From Ignavibacteria bacterium (GTDB lineage: Bacteria; Bacteroidota; Ignavibacteria; Ignavibacteriales; Ignavibacteriaceae): DNA of 6,940 nucleotides. The first letter of the stretch is position 1, and every line of letters starts with the position of its first letter. Location: contig JAUSIA010000235.1 of the NCBI GenBank assembly GCA_030648225.1, forward strand, positions 1 through 6,940. Reading direction: 5' to 3'. Below the pieces are notes generated by a model. It did not search any database and was not told the origin of the DNA. It saw only the letters and a list, made by a program, of their open reading frames with translations. The translations under genes and the position numbers were made by a program. This document shows positions 6,404 to 6,940 of this stretch, one piece after another.

Positions 6404-6940
6404 ATGCAACTCTGTATCTTCGAGGATAAAAAAGTTTCCAACTTTTTACCGTTAACATACTCAAGACCTGTATATAGTCTTATTTGCGGATATACTTCCT
6501 TAAAAAATAAGATCTTCAGAGTATTCCCATCTTTAAAGCATTCAACTCATTGCAGAGGTTACTTGAGTAATGTTACTGCACAAAATAATCCGGGGATTTT
6601 AATTAATTCTTTTGAAGATGAGGAATGTTTATTTATTAATGGAAGAATAATAGCCGACAGCAGTCTGTCTAAAATCGTTCCTAAAAAGAAAAAAGAAAAT
6701 GTTGTTTATGTTTCAGGTGACACTGTTATCGCTGCTTTCCTATTTGGTTCTAAGTTAGAATCATTTAAGAATAATTTTAAGGACAATATTGATATTGAAG
6801 ATTTTGATGGAATCCCTGTTGAAGAGATTGAAGTTAAAACTATCAATTATATCTGGGATATTATAAATCTTAATGGGAAAGAATTAACTAAAGAGTTTGA
6901 ATCTCAAATCAACAAAAGAAAGAAAAAGAATCAGAAGAGA
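6404..6940 (+). CDS. Alternative GlmU-type sugar nucleotidyltransferase/acetyltransferase, N-terminal part (3'-truncated)
   Basis: The frame is open from ATG 6404 to the right edge (179 codons, no stop), so the gene continues outside. The N-terminus has the pattern of the Bacteroidota-type alternative GlmU family (TIGR03991-like): a short CIFED start in place of the canonical LAAGxGTRM loop, then FLPLTYSRPVYSL..G (14-29), a FINGRII segment (77-83) and the INYIWDIINLNGKELTKEF stretch (~147-165) that ends the nucleotidyltransferase part. Family members are ~390-420 residues, with a C-terminal left-handed beta-helix acetyltransferase, so about half should be missing here. The expected role is cytoplasmic: making UDP-GlcNAc (or a related sugar nucleotide) for peptidoglycan and lipid A. 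The usual Arg two residues before Gly29 appears to be Ile27. The visible part ends in a Lys/Arg-rich stretch (KRKKKNQKR). An in-frame TAA at 6395-6397 supports this start; AAGG at 6396-6399 is a weak, close ribosome site. It lies 66 bases after the channel gene with no functional link to efflux. Confidence 0.8.
   Translation, partial: MQLCIFEDKKVSNFLPLTYSRPVYSLICGYTSLKNKIFRVFPSLKHSTHCRGYLSNVTAQNNPGILINSFEDEECLFINGRIIADSSLSKIVPKKKKENVVYVSGDTVIAAFLFGSKLESFKNNFKDNIDIEDFDGIPVEEIEVKTINYIWDIINLNGKELTKEFESQINKRKKKNQKR

Overview
The window is AT-rich chromosomal DNA from a member of the Bacteroidota/Chlorobiota/Ignavibacteriota group, most likely an Ignavibacteria-type organism. The main clue is the C-terminus of the first gene, a type IX secretion system (T9SS) type A sorting domain with the QNYPNPFNPST signature and FlgD-like Ig fold typical of that group. 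Weak or absent Shine-Dalgarno sequences, a signal peptide ending in ..SFSQ, and an alternative (Bacteroidota-type) GlmU homologue point the same way. The species cannot be named from this sequence. All four genes lie on the + strand, and two are cut by the window edges.

Layout: (1) positions 2-1654 hold the 3' part of a large secreted multidomain beta-sandwich protein with a T9SS sorting domain; its reading frame is open to the left edge. (2) 1655-1818 is an intergenic region with a strong intrinsic terminator (1673-1711), a GC-rich palindromic element (1715-1736), a possible promoter, and a U-rich leader. (3) 1819-4923 encodes a complete RND (HAE1-type) inner-membrane efflux pump. (4) 4924-5023 is a 100-base gap with one isolated -10-like hexamer. 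(5) 5024-6337 encodes a complete TolC-family outer-membrane channel. (6) 6338-6403 is a short gap that begins with a perfect 15-base palindrome overlapping the tolC-like stop codon. (7) 6404-6940 is the 5' part of an alternative GlmU-type (TIGR03991-like) sugar nucleotidyltransferase, running off the right edge.

The RND and TolC-like proteins are the inner- and outer-membrane parts of a tripartite efflux system: proton-driven export from the periplasm/inner leaflet through an outer-membrane duct. The periplasmic adaptor (membrane fusion protein) that normally sits beside them is not in this window. A terminator closes off the upstream side and an unrelated gene follows, so the adaptor must be encoded elsewhere. 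The T9SS cargo and the GlmU-like gene look like independent neighbours. I found no mobile element, CRISPR array, tRNA or rRNA. I did not find a clearly novel multi-gene system here; the noteworthy points are the missing adaptor, two intergenic palindromes and an apparent substitution in the GlmU-like N-terminal motif.
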